From positions 67,110,322-67,174,321 of the forward strand of contig NW_026262593.1 of NCBI RefSeq assembly GCF_021869535.1: a DNA stretch of 64,000 nucleotides, written 5' to 3'. The notes under the pieces are model-generated. The model had not been told where the DNA came from and ran no database searches. It was given only the letters and a program-made list of their open reading frames with translations. The stretch comes from Mytilus californianus. Lineage: Eukaryota; Mollusca; Bivalvia; Mytilida; Mytilidae. The position numbers and the translations under genes are program-made. Of this stretch, positions 12,815 to 24,993 are shown piece by piece (position 1 is the first letter of the stretch; each line of letters starts with the position of its first letter).

Positions 12815-13750
12815 GATGAACCAGATTGTAAAAGTTTTCTATCCGAGTTAACAAAATAAAATTTGAGCTGTTTTATAAGTATATAATAACTTGGACTTGT
12901 ATAACAGTCCCAGATAATAGTGCCTCATAAGTCTTTATAAGGCTGGGTGCTGAAATTTTTTCAGCGATTGTAACTTTAATAAAAATAAATTTATCTATTT
13001 ATCCATATACATTTTTTTGTTAAAATACACTGTTTCTCCTTTTTTTTGTCTTTTGGAAAATGTATTTTTCTGTGCTGTATTTAGACCCCTATATCAAGAA
13101 TGTTGTTTTGCATGAATACGCATGAAAATTGCGGTTTTTATCCAACGTAACCCTAGGTTTGAACGTTGTTTTCAATTTAGACTTTTAAAATATGTAATAT
13201 GGTTCATCAGTAGTTATATTTATGATAACTTATATTTATCGGTAGATGTGTAAATATTGACACCTGTGTGTATAGATTAGTATGTAAAGATTAATAGGTA
13301 AAATCTTCTGATCAGGAAAGAAATTACAAACTAAAATCTGTTTTAAATGAATATGTACAAATAAATGTTGAGTGGCCAGTAGTACCGATATGCATGTCTT
13401 CATAATACAATTCTCGCATTACCATTTCTTGCATTTTTTTTATATTTCGAAACTGTCTCTTTTGTGAATTTATTCCACAACAAACTTTTTTCATACACGA
13501 TTTGTTTTTAGAACTGAATGTCGTACTTTGTTCTTATGTTGAAAAGAAACCAACAAATGTTTTGTTTTAAAAAACACTGACCCCCAACCCAAATGGATTG
13601 GCATTGTCTAGTGTATGATTTTAAATAAAATGCGCCTGTATTTTTATAAGAAATACTTTATAACACAATCTGGGACTTATAAAATTATATGCATCTATTA
13701 GTCCAAGCATATGCATACAGTAATATATGACGGTATATTTTTCCTGTTCC
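12815..13750. other. AT-rich non-coding stretch
   Basis: No coding signal. The motif 'atctgggact' occurs here near 13668 and in reverse near 12908, and also at about 11648, suggesting debris of a small dispersed repeat, but I cannot set element ends. Confidence 0.4.
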
Positions 13751-13759
13751 AAATACCAT

Positions 13760-14110
13760 GTACATGTACATATATGAGGCTATGAAAGGGTGTATATAAA
13801 TGGTATTTACAGAAATAAAGAGAATAATGGGATAAACACAATAAATAGAATAAAGAGATGAAATATAAAGAATAGATTAATTGATTGATGGTTGCTTAAC
13901 GCCCAGTGACAAATATTTCATGCATGTCTAGGACGAATGACGAATAAAATAGGCATAATAATAAAGAATAGAGTGGGATGGTGAATTTTTTAATGTCATA
14001 GAACTATAGAAACTATTATCTGACACCCCTCCCATATAACCACCTACACTCGCACTTATACATCTCTAAATCAATATCTAATTTTCGTTTACTGGTGACC
14101 CCTAACCCCC
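13760..14110. repeat. Dispersed mussel-type repeat fragments
   Basis: Two repeat pieces are visible. One is a run of A-rich 'aagaatagag', 'aataaagag' and similar words ending in 'ctgacacccctccca', which resembles the stretch at 17170-17400. Inserted in it is 'gatggttgcttaacgccc' + 'agtgacaaatatttcatgca', which I recall as a common bivalve repeat. No protein frame. Confidence 0.5.
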
Positions 14111-15035
14111 ACCCCCGGACATCAAGGTTCTAAATCCGCCCCTGCTTCTTGTCATCTGTTTTAACATCTTTTTCATGATATTTTATATGAATATTGCTTA
14201 ATACAAACACAAATAAGAGTGCTAACTATTCTACAATTCTCTACTTCTCCATTTCTTGTAAAGCTGTATGTTGGTTCGGGGACAGATAAAAATCACTATT
14301 TGTTGCTTTATATTTCGGTGTATAAAAATGTTTAATAATAATATATAGTGACATGTGTAATAGGTAATATATAGTGTATATATCCTTGGACTATTATACT
14401 AACAGTATGATAGTCCTAGATATATCTCAATGTTATGAACATCACGTGCTATTATACACTTCTATGCTGTCGATTTAAAAATCAAATTACGACAAAACTA
14501 CATTATGTACTGGCAAAAATGTCAGAAATATTATATTGAGGAAATACTACATCCGGCAGTATATTTTTTTTAATTCGTAACACCATCCCATCATGGGCTT
14601 AGTGCAGTTTCAAGTGCCGAGTGCACTAAGGCCGCCTAGGTGGTGTTTAGACGTCCCATTAAGCTTATATGTATACTTTATCATGTGTTGATCCCTTAAG
14701 CTTGTACACATTTGTGTCTGAGGAAATAAAATAAATTGTGACGTCTTGTCTTTGTCTTGTATATCAACAGTAATTACTTTTAGTTATAGTTTTTCTTTTA
14801 ATTAGTATGTGGACATTGATATTACAAGGACAAGTTCTTACGACCTTATTTGTGTTTGTGTCCCATAAGTGATCATAAGTAGGCCTAGTTGATCTAATAA
14901 AACAAAAAAGGATTAACCGTTTATCATGTTGTTAACTATTTCGATTGGATATAAGTGTTAGTTTTACAACTAGTTTTCGTTAATGATATTCATTAGGGAA
15001 ATCATTTTATGAAGAAAGAATAAAATAAAAAAAAA
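14111..15035. other. Non-coding stretch, imperfect hairpin at 14377-14425
   Basis: No coding signal. An imperfect inverted repeat pairs 'ggactattatac' (about 14388) with 'gtatgatagtcc' (about 14407), flanked by 'atatatcc' and 'agatatat', and may be the end of a degraded short inverted-repeat element. A short self-complementary segment near 14590-14640 ('ctaaggccgcctaggtgg') is also present. Confidence 0.35.
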
Positions 15036-15039
15036 GGAA

Positions 15040-15125
15040 TAATTTCCAATGATACAACTCTCCACCACAGACCTAATGACATATAAAGTTAACAACTATG
15101 GGTCACCGTACGGACTTTAACAATG
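15040..15125 (+). repeat. Fragment of abundant mussel dispersed repeat
   Basis: The segment with 'acaactctccaccacagacc' and 'aacaactatgggtcaccgta' is a diverged, short copy of the repeat at 20195-20450. Confidence 0.6.
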
Positions 15126-16014
15126 AGCAAATTCAGTTATATATATGTTTTTAATGCTTAAAAATATCACAAATATGGTATTGATGTTATAGTAAAATTA
15201 TGAATAGCCAAAGACAAAATTGTAACATAACATTTTTTTTCGAAATGCACTGTAACTATTGGTATCGACTATTTATCCACATCAAAATTAATATCCAAAT
15301 TGTAATTCTTAAATTCAATTTGTCGTCAAATACATCATAAACAAATTGACAGTATTTTCACGGTATTTATAAGAATCGATCTTGTCAGGGCATGTATCTA
15401 TTTTACTTATAAAAATAAATTATATAAAACATTTCGTTTTAATGACTTCCTCTAATTTATTTTTGGAAGATCAAGGAGATTCTATTTGAAAGAAACCTTA
15501 TCGGCAATGGACAGATGCGCCGCATTGTAGTAGTATTTTTAATGAGGCAAATGTATTAAAGAACTGCCGAAATATAATAAAATAATCAGTTCTCTTTGTG
15601 ATAATTCTAGTTATAGACCAATATTTAATGATGTATACTAAAATTAGATGAGATTGAATATTAACTTTTTATTAGAACACTGTAATTTATTAAATAGTAA
15701 ATCTAGATCCAGAAAGCACAACTTAAACCCATGATTAAATACTATTTTCTTTTTTCATTACTTAATTTGTACACTAAAAAACGCTTTTCAAATGCAGAAC
15801 TAAGAAGACATAAAAATGCATGAATTAATTAAAATATTCTAAGAATCGTTCTCTGACTAATTTAAAGTTTATTAGATTGTTTGTTCTGCATTCGATGAAA
15901 ATTTTCAATTGATATTGCGTAATTATTGTGCGTACCCCTTTGTATAATCAAAACATGACATGTATGCAAGCCATAATGAAAGTTCCGGACGCGAGTAATT
16001 GCCTATTAATCAGC

Positions 16015-16022
16015 TATAAAAA
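16015..16022 (+). promoter_or_regulatory. TATA box for plus-strand gene
   Basis: TATAAAAA lies 75 bp upstream of the first ATG at 16090. A start of transcription about 30 bp downstream would leave a 5' leader of about 45 nt. Spacing and sequence fit a core promoter; no other evidence. Confidence 0.45.
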
Positions 16023-16089
16023 CAATGTCAAATCCGAAGCCATAGTGAGAAATTATTGAGACTTTCTCCTTGACCATAAAAACAAAAAT

Positions 16090-16320
16090 ATGTACCACTA
16101 TCGACATAACACTATGAATAGCTCAAGTATGCAGCCACGTACTTTCTGTAACCTCGGTTGCGTGTGTTGTGCTCGGTTAGTTGCTCATAATCAACCCTGT
16201 CCATGTTGGAGACCTCCTGTAACGGTATCAGTTGGCATACAGACAGATGATGGCATCAATTATGGTTACGATTCAGATTCTTACTTCACTAAGGGCACAG
16301 CAGCACATACTATGTTACAC
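16090..16320 (+). CDS. Plus-strand element gene, putative exon 1 (Cys-rich N-terminus)
   Basis: Encodes 77 residues from ATG 16090 to a strong donor (CAC|GTAAGT) and ends in phase 0. A second in-frame ATG is at 16114. The product has a Cys cluster at residues 20-39 (C20, C24, C26, C27, C37, C39) that could bind zinc, then VSVGIQTDD at 46-54. Composition is protein-like and the frame stops soon after the donor. The next exon whose phase fits is 29214, giving an intron of 12.9 kb that spans most of the transposase gene on the other strand. That link rests only on phase agreement; an unseen exon between them is possible. I know no family for it. A role as the second protein of a two-component CACTA element is inference. 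Confidence 0.55.
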
Positions 16321-16339
16321 GTAAGTTTAGTTTAATGCA

Positions 16340-17165
16340 TTAATTGATTCAAGTTGTTTATGTTTTAAATAAATAGTATTAATACTATCATAGAATATAT
16401 TGTATTTATCTGGGGTTTTATTTTAACATGTCATTTTAACAAATCCTACTGAAAATTCATAAACTTCGCTCAAGTTTTTTGTGATAAATAGGGATTTTTT
16501 TACATGTATAATAGATGTGTTGTTTACGTAAACGACGACAGCAACACAACAAGAAATTAACTCAATGAACAACATAGTCTTCGTCAAAGGAAAAGTATAT
16601 TGTCAAGAAAGTATAGTGACTATTAAATATAAACAAAAAAATTTAAAGATACTCTATTAAATGTTTTTATTGTTTTCACTATTTTTCCTATTTTGTCATA
16701 AACAATGGTTTAATCTGGTTATATGTAAGAGAACCACATTCAATAAAAAAGTTTTATATCGATAACATTTACATACGTGGGTTGTAGACAAGTAGGATAT
16801 TTGATTTTAATATAGAAATAAAACTTATATTAACAAATAAGAATAAGAAATTTTATCTTTGCTTAACACTTTTAATGAAAAGTTACCTTATAATATAAAA
16901 AGCTTTTGACTTTTCGAAAGTAAAATGAAAGTAATAATCAACTATAGAATTCAATATATTAGAATGTTGTCAATTTTCGTTACCGCACCTACATTGAACG
17001 CTTCAAAGGAATAAGTTTAATATCATTTTGTATATACAAATTTGGTTTTAATTCGATTATTATAAAAATATTTTGTTTAGTTTACTATCCATCTTGTGAT
17101 ATATTATTTTTTCTGTTTTGCATATTTCGAAACGACAAATTTAGCAATAGAATATACAACATTAT
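16340..17165. other. AT-rich intronic stretch
   Basis: Nothing recognisable; stops in all frames, poly-A and poly-T runs only. Confidence 0.5.
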
Positions 17166-17169
17166 CTCA

Positions 17170-17420
17170 ATCATAGGTTTTTACAAGGCTGGTATATATA
17201 TGGGGGTAATGAAGGGGTTTACAGAATAGAGAATATCGAGTAAAAACTATAAAAAATAGAAAAAAATAGGCAAAATAACAATATGTAAAGTATTAGTGTC
17301 CTAAAATAGAAAAGAATTGTTAAAAAAGTGTAAATTTAAAGAAAAAATAGAATTAAGAAATGAACGAATGACACCCGTCCAGACCCTCGTACATATAATT
17401 TCTTTATCACCACAGGTAAA
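17170..17420. repeat. Dispersed repeat, A-rich 'aatagag' family
   Basis: Same word pattern as 13760-14060: a 'ggggtttacagaatagagaat' type start, many 'aaaatag' words, then 'gacacccgtccagaccctcgt'. The 87-codon minus-strand frame over it (17301-17564) has a composition expected from AT-rich repeat and is not called. Confidence 0.5.
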
Positions 17421-18850
17421 TAACTTTGCATAAATCCGAGTTTTAGAAATATATATCTTAAACATGTACATCACAACCCAATAGATGAGAAAAAAATAAA
17501 AATACCACCTGTGAATATCGGTGATAATAACTTTCGATATAAACACTTGATGTAAAATTGACACTTTTCATTAAGAGTGGTTATTACAAAATATTCAGAA
17601 AAAAAATCTAAATTTTCTGAACACGTAGAAATTATTCAAATAGAATTGCGAAATAGGAAGAAGGAAAGAAATTAATATAGAGAATAGATTGTTTGTGGTA
17701 AAGCAATTGATTCGAATTGAAGACGAACTCCATTATGTAATTGCAAGTCGTAAACTATGCACATGAAAATATAAAAAAGAATTATGTTATAAACTTTTAA
17801 AGAAAACTTTGAATTTAAAAAATATTTGAACTTATTACCTTATTAATTACGATGGAATAACGTTTTGTGGTTTAGAACTATAAATCATCGGTTAGCTGTA
17901 GAAACCGGTAGATGACTTGAAAAATGTTGGACAGGAAATTAAAGATTTTGTAGTAACGCTCGAGAGATAGGTGATGAATTTCTTTATATTCTAAACTGTA
18001 CACCCCTAACAGAAAGTTGGGAGAACTTTTATTAAACCCTACTATGTAAGCCGAGCAAGTGTTTTCAATTCAGCAGTTTTTTTGTTTAAAACATGTTCGA
18101 GTATTGAAAACTTTGTGTAAATCAATTAGAATTTTGAATACAGACAATAAATTACATGTTTAAATCAGTAGTAAATTTTCATGAAAGATGATACAAAGTT
18201 ATTATCAAAAATATAAGGTCCTCGTGCTTTATAAACCGTAAATATATTTCCAACACTTTCAATGTACATTAAATACTGCAATACCTATCAAAAAAATGTT
18301 GTTTTTTTATATTTTGAAAGCATTTTGTGAAGCAGCATAATATAAGATCATGTGCTGACTGTTGTTATTCTATATTCTTTTGAAATAGACATATACAAAA
18401 AAAAACTGTGATGACTACTGTTTTTGAGTTCATTTGACATATGCATAAACTAACACTATTTTCTAGTATACATCATTGTAAAGGGGGTAGGTCAAAATCG
18501 CCAATGATACTGGATTTTTTTCCTGTGTTAAAACAACCCTTCGGTGGCCTTAGTCATTTTGTACTCGGTTTTTGTTTTAATCTCTGACACATTCTCAATT
18601 CTATGTAAAAATTTCAAAAAAAATCCACCATTACGTCAGGATAGAATATTCAGCAGAAAGGACATAAGCCAATTGCCAATACAACTGTATACAATTGACC
18701 TTTGCAGAATCGAGATCTATTGAGCATGAATGAGTGAACTTTGTAAAATAACTTCAAGGGAAATGTTGTGTGGTAATACTTCTGCATGCCTAATATCAAT
18801 GACAATTGTGGTTACCATTCAACTGACCTCACCACGAACTTTTCCAAAAA
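17421..18850. other. AT-rich intronic stretch
   Basis: No coding or RNA signal found on either strand. The 66-codon frame at 18730-18930 runs through a poly-A tract and into the tandem repeat that follows. Confidence 0.5.
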
Positions 18851-18864
18851 CAATAAAAAAAAAA

Positions 18865-19550
18865 AAAAATGGTGAATGTGTCTATGGGACTCAAATGATG
18901 CCCCTGCTTATATATTATATAGAATTGTAAAGGGACTTAAGTGATTAACAATAAAAGATAGGCTACCTAAATTTGTAATTGATCAGAGTTTTGCAGTAAT
19001 AAGTAGTGTGTAAAACATGTATAAGATTTATACTATAAGTTTCATAACATTTGGTAGAGAATGGAAACTAAATTCAGCATTTTTTCCTTCCATAAAGGGG
19101 CATAACTCTAGAACAGTAAAAGTGACACCACCAAAAATCCAACTTGATCCGTTTTTTGTGGTAATAAGCATTGTATATAAGCTTCAATACGTTTGATTGA
19201 GGCAAACTTAAGTTAGGGAACAGACACGAACAATTCAGCAATTTTTCCTTTTGTAAAGGGTTTTACACTAGAATGGTTAAAGTGACACCACCAAAATTCA
19301 AACTTGATCTCTATTGTGTGGTAATAAGCATTGTGTACAAGTTTCATAGTATTTGATTGAGGCAAACTGAAGTAAGAGAGATAATAATTTTTTTTGCACT
19401 TTTCTTCTTTGAAAGGGGCATAACTCTAGAACGGTTTTAGTGACACCACTAAAATTCAAACTTAATCTGTGTTTTGTGGTAATTACCATTATGTATAAGT
19501 TGTATAACATTTGGTTTAGGTAAACTAAAGTTTAACTTTCGGACAGACCT
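18865..19550. repeat. Tandem bivalve repeat, ~155-bp units
   Basis: About three and a half units each contain 'aaaggggcataactctagaa', 'gtgacaccaccaaaattcaa', 'tgtggtaataagcattgt' and 'tttgattgaggcaaact'. The leader 'gaatgtgtctatgggactca' matches the leader of a second, shorter copy at 25690-26030. I recall this as a widespread mussel repeat. The 70-codon minus-strand frame here (19298-19510) is a by-product. Confidence 0.75.
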
Positions 19551-20190
19551 ATGTACATGGGCAATATTTCATGCATCCAATACGGCAGGATATAATAGTC
19601 TATTTCAATAGAATGTGACTCAGAGATGAGACAAATGACAACCATAAGAACATCTATTAAAACAGACCTAATCACAATCTTAAACAAAGCGTTAATGGTG
19701 CCAATACCAAATACCAAAATACACAGGAAATAGCATATTGATGAGAAACACAAAATTTGTAGCCGATATTGTTTGGGTATTATCAAAGCTAAGACTACTG
19801 GATGCTTGATGAAGGGATATTAAAGAAGACAATATAGCTGCATAGAACAAATTTATTATATATAAATATATATTATACTATAACATTATAACACAGCTTT
19901 TATGAAATGCATATCACTTTGAATAAAAACAGTAAAACTGTTATTATCTAGAACATCTATACACATATGAACAATAAAGAGATGAAAGTTACCAAACAAC
20001 TTGACTTAATTTGAATCATTTATATACAAGCTACTAAATGAAAATATTATGTGGTACTAAATGGAGCAACTGGCAGCCAGACATTTGTTATTTGTATTTT
20101 CAATATTTATTTTCTGAAATATTAAACCAGACTGAAAAGAACCCAAAAACCGAATGAGCAGGAAAGTAGTTTTTGGAATAAAAGTATTTA
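19551..20190. other. Non-coding intronic stretch
   Basis: Probably part of another dispersed repeat ('caatatttcatgcatcc', 'atcacaatcttaaacaaag') followed by AT-rich sequence. The 84-codon minus-strand open frame 19532-19786 has hydrophobic, low-complexity composition and no exon signals, so it is not called. Confidence 0.35.
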
Positions 20191-20194
20191 TAAT

Positions 20195-20450
20195 ATAAAT
20201 AAAAAGAAGATGTGGTATGATTTCCAATGAGACAACTCTCCACAAGAGACCAAAATGACACAGAAATTAACAACTATAGGTCACCGTACGACCTTCAACG
20301 ATGAGCAAAGCCCATACCGCATAGTCAGCTATAAAAGGCCCCGGAATGACAATTCAAACGAGAAAACTAACGTCCTTATTTATATAAAAAAATGAACGAA
20401 AAACAAATATGTAGCACATTAAAAAACGACAACAACTGAATTACTGGCTC
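20195..20450 (+). repeat. Abundant mussel dispersed repeat
   Basis: Contains 'gagacaactctccacaagag', 'aacaactataggtcaccgta', 'gcccataccgcatagtcagc' and 'aaaggccccggaatgacaat' in the order I recall for a very common Mytilus repeat. It supports the species inference. No coding capacity seen. Confidence 0.7.
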
Positions 20451-21849
20451 CTGACTTGCAATATAAAATAAAACACATATATATACATACATGTAAAACA
20501 AAGCATATCAGAAGAGCAAAATTTCATATACTTAAATACTAATATATACAAAAGTACCACTCTGAGAATTATGAGAGACTATTTAACAAGTTATAATATT
20601 TCAATATTTTACATAATTTTAAAACTATATACATAAATATATTTAAGATTTACATTTAATTGAGTCCTTAATTACTTTACTGATTATTTCTATAGAGCAT
20701 ATACAAATAAAACATAATGGCTTATCTGTATTAATTTGATAAAATGTTTTTACTATTACAAATTTTCTTTCTGTAATGAAATAAATCTTTAAATTGTTCA
20801 TGTCTGTAATCAGTCTTGTATACCCATATTATTTTTTCCACAGGTACTTAATGCTTGCACACCGTCTTATTCTCTTTACTTTATATATTTTGAAAAAATT
20901 TCTGTATTATCTATTCCGTAAAGCTCACTAAGACCCTCATACATGATTTGCATTTTTATTACAATTCAATTAAATAATATTAACTGAGTATGAAATTTAA
21001 TACCATAAGTTGGTGTAACCTATACAAGTTTATACATTTAGTAATATTAGACAAAATATACAAATTCAGTTGTACAAAAACACATACATGGCATACAGAT
21101 AAATGAGTCAAAAAGATTTTTTTTTTATTTTACATGTTTTTAGTCCAAAATTAAAAGGTGATGAATAAAAATAAAAATAAGAAAGTTGACATTTCCAAAT
21201 GTTTGTCATACTGTAAATAGTATTCAAATTCAAAAAATATTTTTTCCTTTAAACTTTTTTACAAGAGAATAAAATCATTTTTGGATTGAGTGTTAATCTA
21301 TTTTAGTCAGTTATTTTCTCATAGCCCTAAGTTTAACCATAGGGTGGGTTTGTCAGCCATTATTTAGAAAAATCCTGGTCATGAATAGTTGATAAAATGA
21401 CAAAGTTTTCCATAAAAAATAATGACAATTAATGGAAAATGAGAAAAGCTCTTTCCAGCATATTGGTCACGCCAGCAAACATAATTGACATAATTTAAAG
21501 ACGATCTTTTCATATCTAAAACATTGACCATGTACATATAGTCAATGTACCTTGTATCATTATTTGTCTAAGTCAATGCATGATTGGAGTATACCACCAT
21601 TGTGGACCTAAATGTTAAGATTTCTGTTTGCACATTGTTGTTTTACCTCCTTTGATGTTAATTTACATGACCAAGCTAAAAACAAGATAAGTGACAGATA
21701 ACCAATCTCTAGATTATGGTCATGATGATGGACATATAATTATAAACAGACCAAATTGTATCTGCTGAGTCTAGAAATCAATTACTTGCAATGATTTAAC
21801 AAAAATATCTAAATTTGATTCTTTTCTCATTTCTCAAGTCTACAAAACA
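20451..21849. other. AT-rich stretch downstream of transposase stop
   Basis: No open frames of note. On the minus strand this should hold the transposase 3' untranslated region. A minus-strand AATAAA signal reads from 21129 to 21124, about 720 nt past the stop; nearer signals were not seen. A short hairpin 'cattgaccatgtacatatagtcaatg' type structure lies near 21522. Confidence 0.4.
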
Positions 21850-22428
21850 TTACAACATTAATTTCACATCAACACCAATGAAAACCAATCTATCATTGTC
21901 TCTTCCTATAACTTGTGGTTCACTGATATCATCTAGGAGGAAGGGCTTACAACAACTCACTCGTTCTGAAACGTTCCAAAACCCATCTGTATATGCAACA
22001 TCACTGAACAAATCAAGAAGTACCCAAGTGTACATTTTACCACGCCAATCATGTTCGAAAATCAATTTCACACGACCAAAGACCATATCATCTTCTTCCC
22101 TCACACAGGGATGGTGGTCTTTTAAATTCCTGACAAGGTAAACATGTGATGGTGACTGTTTATTGCTGGAAACTCGACTGGTTTTTCCATTTACTTTTTT
22201 CTCTACACTCTTCAAAACTAACCCTTGTTTGTTCATTCTTGAAGTTAATGCAAAGTCATAAACCTCAGACATATCATCTAGAATCTTTTCCTCTAATAAT
22301 TTTGGGGTCTTCTTCGTGGTTTCCTTTTTGGGCTCATTCAAATTGCAAATATCTTCAAATTTACCAAGTGTTAAATCATCCGTATCAATAATGTCTGACA
22401 TGAGCATAAATACACACCAGTCATATAT
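21850..22428 (-). CDS. CACTA transposase, last exon (C-terminal 192 residues)
   Basis: Terminal coding exon with acceptor TTTTCAG at 22429-22435 and stop TAA at 21850-21852. It starts in phase 0, matching the phase-0 donor of exon 24994-25155, and opens with IYDWCVFML. The first half is a charged linker rich in Lys and Glu; the second half (about residues 85-190 of the exon) contains MVFGRVKLIFEHDWRGKMY, then a VLLDLF and a DGFWNV motif, resembling the small C-terminal domain seen after DUF4218 in animal and plant Tnp2-like proteins (DUF4216-like; from memory). No internal stop. The 108-codon plus-strand frame over the same bases (21815-22141) is its antisense shadow. Confidence 0.85.
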   Translation of the reverse strand: MYDWCVFMLMSDIIDTDDLTLGKFEDICNLNEPKKETTKKTPKLLEEKILDDMSEVYDFALTSRMNKQGLVLKSVEKKVNGKTSRVSSNKQSPSHVYLVRNLKDHHPCVREEDDMVFGRVKLIFEHDWRGKMYTWVLLDLFSDVAYTDGFWNVSERVSCCKPFLLDDISEPQVIGRDNDRLVFIGVDVKLML

Positions 22429-22811
22429 CTGAAAATTAAAAAAAAATATTCAATTAACATCTGGTAATTAAGTTTCAACAACTGATATACAATGTAATAC
22501 ATTAGAAAATTAGTGTTCGAATGTGATTTAAAATACAAAACAGTCTCTTTACACTTTTCAATGTTTACATGTTTTTAAAATGTAGTATACATTTAACAGT
22601 TTTAATAGGTTTACCATTTTCAGTAAAATTTTGGATTAGTTAATATAAAAAGTATTTTCAAATTCATTTTTTAATTTAACATAAAAACAGCTTATCTTTT
22701 TGATTCGTATACTTATTGAGATGATTTTAACTTTACCTTTTCTGGCATATTAAGAATACAAAATTTGAGTTGACAAGATATATATATATATTGTGTCTAC
22801 AACTATGTATA

Positions 22812-23280
22812 TAGGTGTAATACCACCAAATCATAGTACGTCACATCCGGTTGCATACGAAAATAGGTCGAAAAAAAATATTCCCTTGAATTTGACAGTT
22901 GTAGGTAATTGATCCTACATTTCATTGCAGTAAAACATTTCTGAGTCATAAACATATATCTTGGGTATTTCAAAGCACCATTATTTCTTTATTTGGGGTT
23001 TCTATAGAATATTTTGGAAACTTGAGGTTACATGGTTACTAAAGCTTGTACACAGGTTAAAAAAGGGGGAAAATTTGATTGGTTAACTTCCAGTGATGGT
23101 TATTTTCTTATATGCAATGAAATGTTATGTGAAATTTTTTCTATAGTACTGGACAGGATAAAACTTTACTCATGCCAAGTATTTCTTTATTTGAAACAAA
23201 GATAAATTCTGCACAATTTTTTGAAAAGTGCAAATTTAACAAAGACTAATAGGGGAAAATCAATGGTGGTATTACACCTA
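22812..23280 (+). repeat. 469-bp terminal direct repeat, left copy
   Basis: Identical to 24179-24647 by eye, with 17-bp inverted ends (TAGGTGTAATACCACCA and its complement). Confidence 0.92.
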
Positions 23281-24178
23281 ATATGGGAAGCTGTACATGC
23301 ACCTTTGACCTTGTGAGTACTCTCATGTGTTAAAATTTCTTGCTATTTAAGTGAAATATTACAAATAATGAAATATTCTGAGTGGATTGAGTCTCCAAAA
23401 TACATTTTATGAGAAAATTTCCTTGAAATAGGACTTTACCATGAATATTAGTTGACAGAACAAGCCATACTTAGAGTCTTGGGGAGCTTTTTCTCCTTAT
23501 TTCTTATATTCTGCTATACTAGAAAATTTTTCCTAAGAAATACTTTAATAAATATATAGTTTTAAGTAAATGAAATTATTTTTAAAGCAGTAACAACAAA
23601 TTATTCACCAAAAGAGAAGTTTTTTATGTCCCTCTCTGGAACGCGGCGTAAATTTAAGTTTTACGAAAGGACTTATTGAAACCTCCTTGGAGACAGTAAA
23701 CTTTTATACGGATAGTTCAAGCAGCTTGAATACTTCAATTAATCATTTATAATAACATTTCTATCCTAAATGAGTGAAAGTTACCCAAAAATTTTTATTT
23801 ATTGGCCTAAAAAGTAGAAATTTTGAGGAAATGAGAGGTATAAATGGACCAAAAGAGACTTTATAAGGAAGAATAAGAGGTCCATTAGTAGTATTTATCA
23901 TCCTAAGTCATCTTTTGTATCATATTCAACTGTTTGTAGGCAGATGAGATAAATATTTGATCATTTATTAGTCCACACTATATTCTATCATGATGCGGCT
24001 TGGTTTGAATTTTTCGAAGAAATTTTGCTCGAATCGCTGTAGATGTCATCTTACATTATACTAGATTTTTCTCAAACTATTGAACTGATTATGACAAAAC
24101 TTGACAGGAATGCTTGAAATAACCAGTATTACAAAGGAAAAAAGTCACATTCAGTTTATTCAACAAAAAAGTCTTCTT

Positions 24179-24647
24179 TAGGTGTAATACCACCAAATCA
24201 TAGTACGTCACATCCGGTTGCATACGAAAATAGGTCGAAAAAAAATATTCCCTTGAATTTGACAGTTGTAGGTAATTGATCCTACATTTCATTGCAGTAA
24301 AACATTTCTGAGTCATAAACATATATCTTGGGTATTTCAAAGCACCATTATTTCTTTATTTGGGGTTTCTATAGAATATTTTGGAAACTTGAGGTTACAT
24401 GGTTACTAAAGCTTGTACACAGGTTAAAAAAGGGGGAAAATTTGATTGGTTAACTTCCAGTGATGGTTATTTTCTTATATGCAATGAAATGTTATGTGAA
24501 ATTTTTTCTATAGTACTGGACAGGATAAAACTTTACTCATGCCAAGTATTTCTTTATTTGAAACAAAGATAAATTCTGCACAATTTTTTGAAAAGTGCAA
24601 ATTTAACAAAGACTAATAGGGGAAAATCAATGGTGGTATTACACCTA
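24179..24647 (+). repeat. 469-bp terminal direct repeat, right copy
   Basis: Identical to 22812-23280 by eye. The 83-codon minus-strand open frame at 24089-24340 straddles the left edge of this copy and is a chance frame. Confidence 0.92.
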
Positions 24648-24724
24648 TACACTCAAATATATATAAAAAAAATAATTGAAAAAAATATATCAATATTACA
24701 TACCAGAATTAAAATTTTATAATT

Positions 24725-24925
24725 ACTTGAGACGCGCGTTCGTCTACAAAAGACTCATCAGTGAAGCTCGAATCAAAAAATGTTTAAAAGGCCAAATAGA
24801 GTATGAAGTTGAAGAGCATTGAGGACCAAAAATTCCTAAAAGTTTTTTACCACAGTTCTTTAAATAGTTTTTTTTCCATTGTATATCTTAAAGACAGACA
24901 AAAAATTACTATTCATGAGAACAGA
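24725..24925 (+). repeat. Dispersed mussel repeat ('gacgcgcgttcgtctac' type)
   Basis: The run 'gacgcgcgttcgtctacaaa', 'agactcatcagtgaagctcg' and 'gttgaagagcattgaggacc' is one I recall as very common in Mytilus sequence. It sits in the intron just downstream of transposase exon 24994-25155 on the minus strand. Confidence 0.6.
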
Positions 24926-24993
24926 AATAAAATTTCAATAAAAATTATTTGTAGAATAAAAAATCCTGTATATTGTCATGATTGAGTACTTAC

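Larger units (their letters stand above)
22812..24647. mobile_element. Nested 1.84-kb element with identical 469-bp terminal direct repeats
   Basis: Two 469-bp copies (22812-23280 and 24179-24647) in the same orientation flank an 898-bp interior. I read the copies base by base and find no difference. Each copy begins TAGGTGTAATACCACCA and ends with its reverse complement, a 17-bp inverted repeat. The interior has no open frame of note, so the element would be non-autonomous. Individual copies lack their own target duplications; only the outer edges share TA (gtaTA|TAGGTG and CACCTA|TAcac). It lies in the intron between the last two transposase exons. It may be a short LTR-like (TRIM-like) element or two copies of a small inverted-repeat element that recombined. 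Confidence 0.7.

Noticed and set aside
19532-19786. 84-codon minus-strand open frame as a membrane protein
   Set aside because: Hydrophobic composition follows from AT-rich codons, no exon signals, and the segment looks like part of a dispersed repeat.
21815-22141. 108-codon plus-strand open frame
   Set aside because: Antisense shadow of the last transposase exon, which has family-like sequence, fitting splice sites and phase.
22812-24647. Ordinary LTR retrotransposon
   Set aside because: Interior has no coding frame, no clear primer-binding site or polypurine tract, ends are not TG...CA, and no 4-6 bp target duplication is seen. LTR-like origin is left open only as a non-autonomous form.
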